Below, piece after piece: positions 5,832 to 6,458 of a stretch of DNA of 6,458 nucleotides (position 1 is its first letter; every line of letters begins with the position of its first letter). A program made the translations under genes and the position numbers. The notes beneath the pieces were generated by a model, which saw only the letters and a program-made list of their open reading frames with translations, was not told where the DNA came from and did no database searches. The DNA lies in the NCBI GenBank assembly GCA_021204285.1, contig JAJPZP010000205.1, forward strand, positions 1 to 6,458. The letters are read 5' to 3'. Origin of the DNA: Lachnospiraceae bacterium (GTDB lineage Bacteria; Bacillota; Clostridia; Lachnospirales; Lachnospiraceae).

Positions 5832-6342
5832 TCACATTGTAGAAATCCTGGAAATTGTTTATCATCGCGGTGTAACGGGTATTCGAGGTCTCGACCACAT
5901 TGCTGACCATCGTCTGCAGGTTCGCCAACATGTCGTCCGTGTATTGGATCGCACCAAGACGAATCTCATTCGCGTCACGCGTCGCATTATCCAGAATCTC
6001 CTGTGCCTGCGCAGTAGCCATCTCGGTCACCTGATTTGCCTGTGCATAGGCCTGTTGCATGATCTCATGCTCATTGACGAGTTCCTGATTCTGAATATTC
6101 GCCTGCGCGATGATCGCCTCCGCCTTCTGCTGCGCATCGGCCAGAATCGCGTCTTTGTTTGCCAGAATCTTCTGATATCGCTTGATCTCCTCCGGCGTCT
6201 TCATACGAAGCTCGCGGAGCAGCTCCTCCATCCGCTCACGATTCACAACGATCTTGTCGCCCGAACCGAGCAGCGGACCCTTACAGGTATCGATATAATC
6301 TTCGATCTCTTCTATAATCTGTTCTATTCGACTGTTGGCCAT
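5761..6342 (-). CDS. Conserved coiled-coil protein (annotated as vacuolar ATPase subunit H-like or DivIVA-like in relatives)
   Basis: A 193-residue soluble protein dominated by a long alpha-helical, Ala/Gln/Glu-rich coiled coil (about 50-135). Its well-conserved N-terminal block is 'RIEQIIEEIEDYIDTCK' (5-21), then 'KIVVNRERMEELLRELRMKTPEEIKRY' split over 30-56, and later 'EHEIMQQAYAQANQV' (91-105). It ends in an acidic, Ala/Pro-rich tail. I recognise this pattern as a family common in Lachnospiraceae and other Clostridia, often near coaD and rsmD. Names such as 'ATPase' or 'H+-ATPase subunit H' come from coiled-coil similarity only; there is no nucleotide-binding motif, and function is unknown. 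The frame is open upstream past 6411 to the window edge, but the ATG at 6342 is chosen. It has AGGGGA eight bases before it, it begins 'MANSRIEQII' where the conserved part starts, and the upstream stretch is occupied by a promoter. The 3' end overlaps the ylbJ-like gene by 71 bp. Confidence 0.82.
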   Translation of the reverse strand: MANSRIEQIIEEIEDYIDTCKGPLLGSGDKIVVNRERMEELLRELRMKTPEEIKRYQKILANKDAILADAQQKAEAIIAQANIQNQELVNEHEIMQQAYAQANQVTEMATAQAQEILDNATRDANEIRLGAIQYTDDMLANLQTMVSNVVETSNTRYTAMINNFQDFYNVITSNRAELAPQTAEAAPQEESEE

Positions 6343-6350
6343 AGTCTCAT

Positions 6351-6356
6351 TCCCCT
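6351..6356 (-). promoter_or_regulatory. Ribosome-binding site deciding the coiled-coil gene start
   Basis: AGGGGA on the minus strand, eight bases before the ATG at 6342. No comparable site precedes the upstream TTG at 6411, so the shorter protein is preferred. Confidence 0.6.
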
Positions 6357-6390
6357 TATATATTGAATTGATGCAAAAACCATTACGCTT

Positions 6391-6419
6391 ACTATACCCC
6401 ACGAAGAGCAATTCCTCAA
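6391..6419 (-). promoter_or_regulatory. Predicted sigma-A promoter of the coiled-coil gene
   Basis: On the minus strand TTGAGG (6419-6414), a 17-base spacer and TATAGT (6396-6391) match the sigma-A consensus at four and five of six bases. Transcription would start near 6384, giving a leader of about 42 bases before the ATG at 6342. This suggests the gene can be transcribed independently of whatever lies upstream to the right. Confidence 0.55.
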
Positions 6420-6458
6420 GGGGCGAGTGTGTGAATTGTCTTATTTTCGCTTGAATTC

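Noticed and set aside
5761..6342. A true V-type ATPase subunit
   Set aside because: Only generic coiled-coil resemblance; no other ATPase subunit gene is nearby and no specific motif is seen.
6343..6411. Longer coiled-coil protein starting at TTG 6411
   Set aside because: The extra 23 residues overlap a TTGAGG-N17-TATAGT promoter, lack a ribosome-binding site, and precede the conserved 'MANSRIEQII' start.

Overview
The window looks like the chromosome of a spore-forming (or spore-descended) Clostridia member, most likely of the Lachnospiraceae type. The basis is a YlbJ-like sporulation membrane protein beside a coiled-coil protein that I recognise as a conserved Lachnospiraceae/Clostridia neighbour of coaD/rsmD, a PucR-type regulator divergent from uroporphyrinogen-decarboxylase-like genes, G-rich Shine-Dalgarno sequences, use of TTG and GTG starts, and intermediate GC content. 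No RNA gene, CRISPR array, insertion sequence or phage gene is visible.

Left half (1-4066): two genes of the URO-D/MtaA structural family lie in tandem on the minus strand (1148-2401, then 109-1098, 49 bp apart), probably as one operon. A minus-strand open frame running off the left edge may be its next gene. A PucR-type regulator (2528-4066, plus strand) diverges from them across a 126-bp control region. That region carries a perfect minus-strand TATAAT, a plus-strand TTGTTA-N17-TACAAT, and a small repeat between them. The simplest reading is a regulator controlling the adjacent enzyme operon. The enzymes are unlikely to be HemE. They also lack the His-x-Cys...Cys zinc site of the methylcobamide:coenzyme M methyltransferases, and no corrinoid protein is encoded here, so their substrate is open.

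Right half (4159-6458): a small M23 metallopeptidase with a lipobox-like signal (minus) diverges from a YlbJ-like multi-spanning membrane protein (plus). The 56-bp gap between them holds a perfect 7-bp inverted repeat. The ylbJ-like gene converges on, and overlaps by 71 bp, the coiled-coil gene (minus), which has its own good promoter near the right edge. The YlbJ and M23 proteins would both act at or outside the membrane. A link to sporulation or envelope remodelling is an inference from family and position.

Regions without genes are short. 4067-4158 (convergent ends) holds no convincing terminator. 4825-4880 holds the dyad. 6343-6458 holds the promoter and leader of the coiled-coil gene, and nothing else is recognised there.
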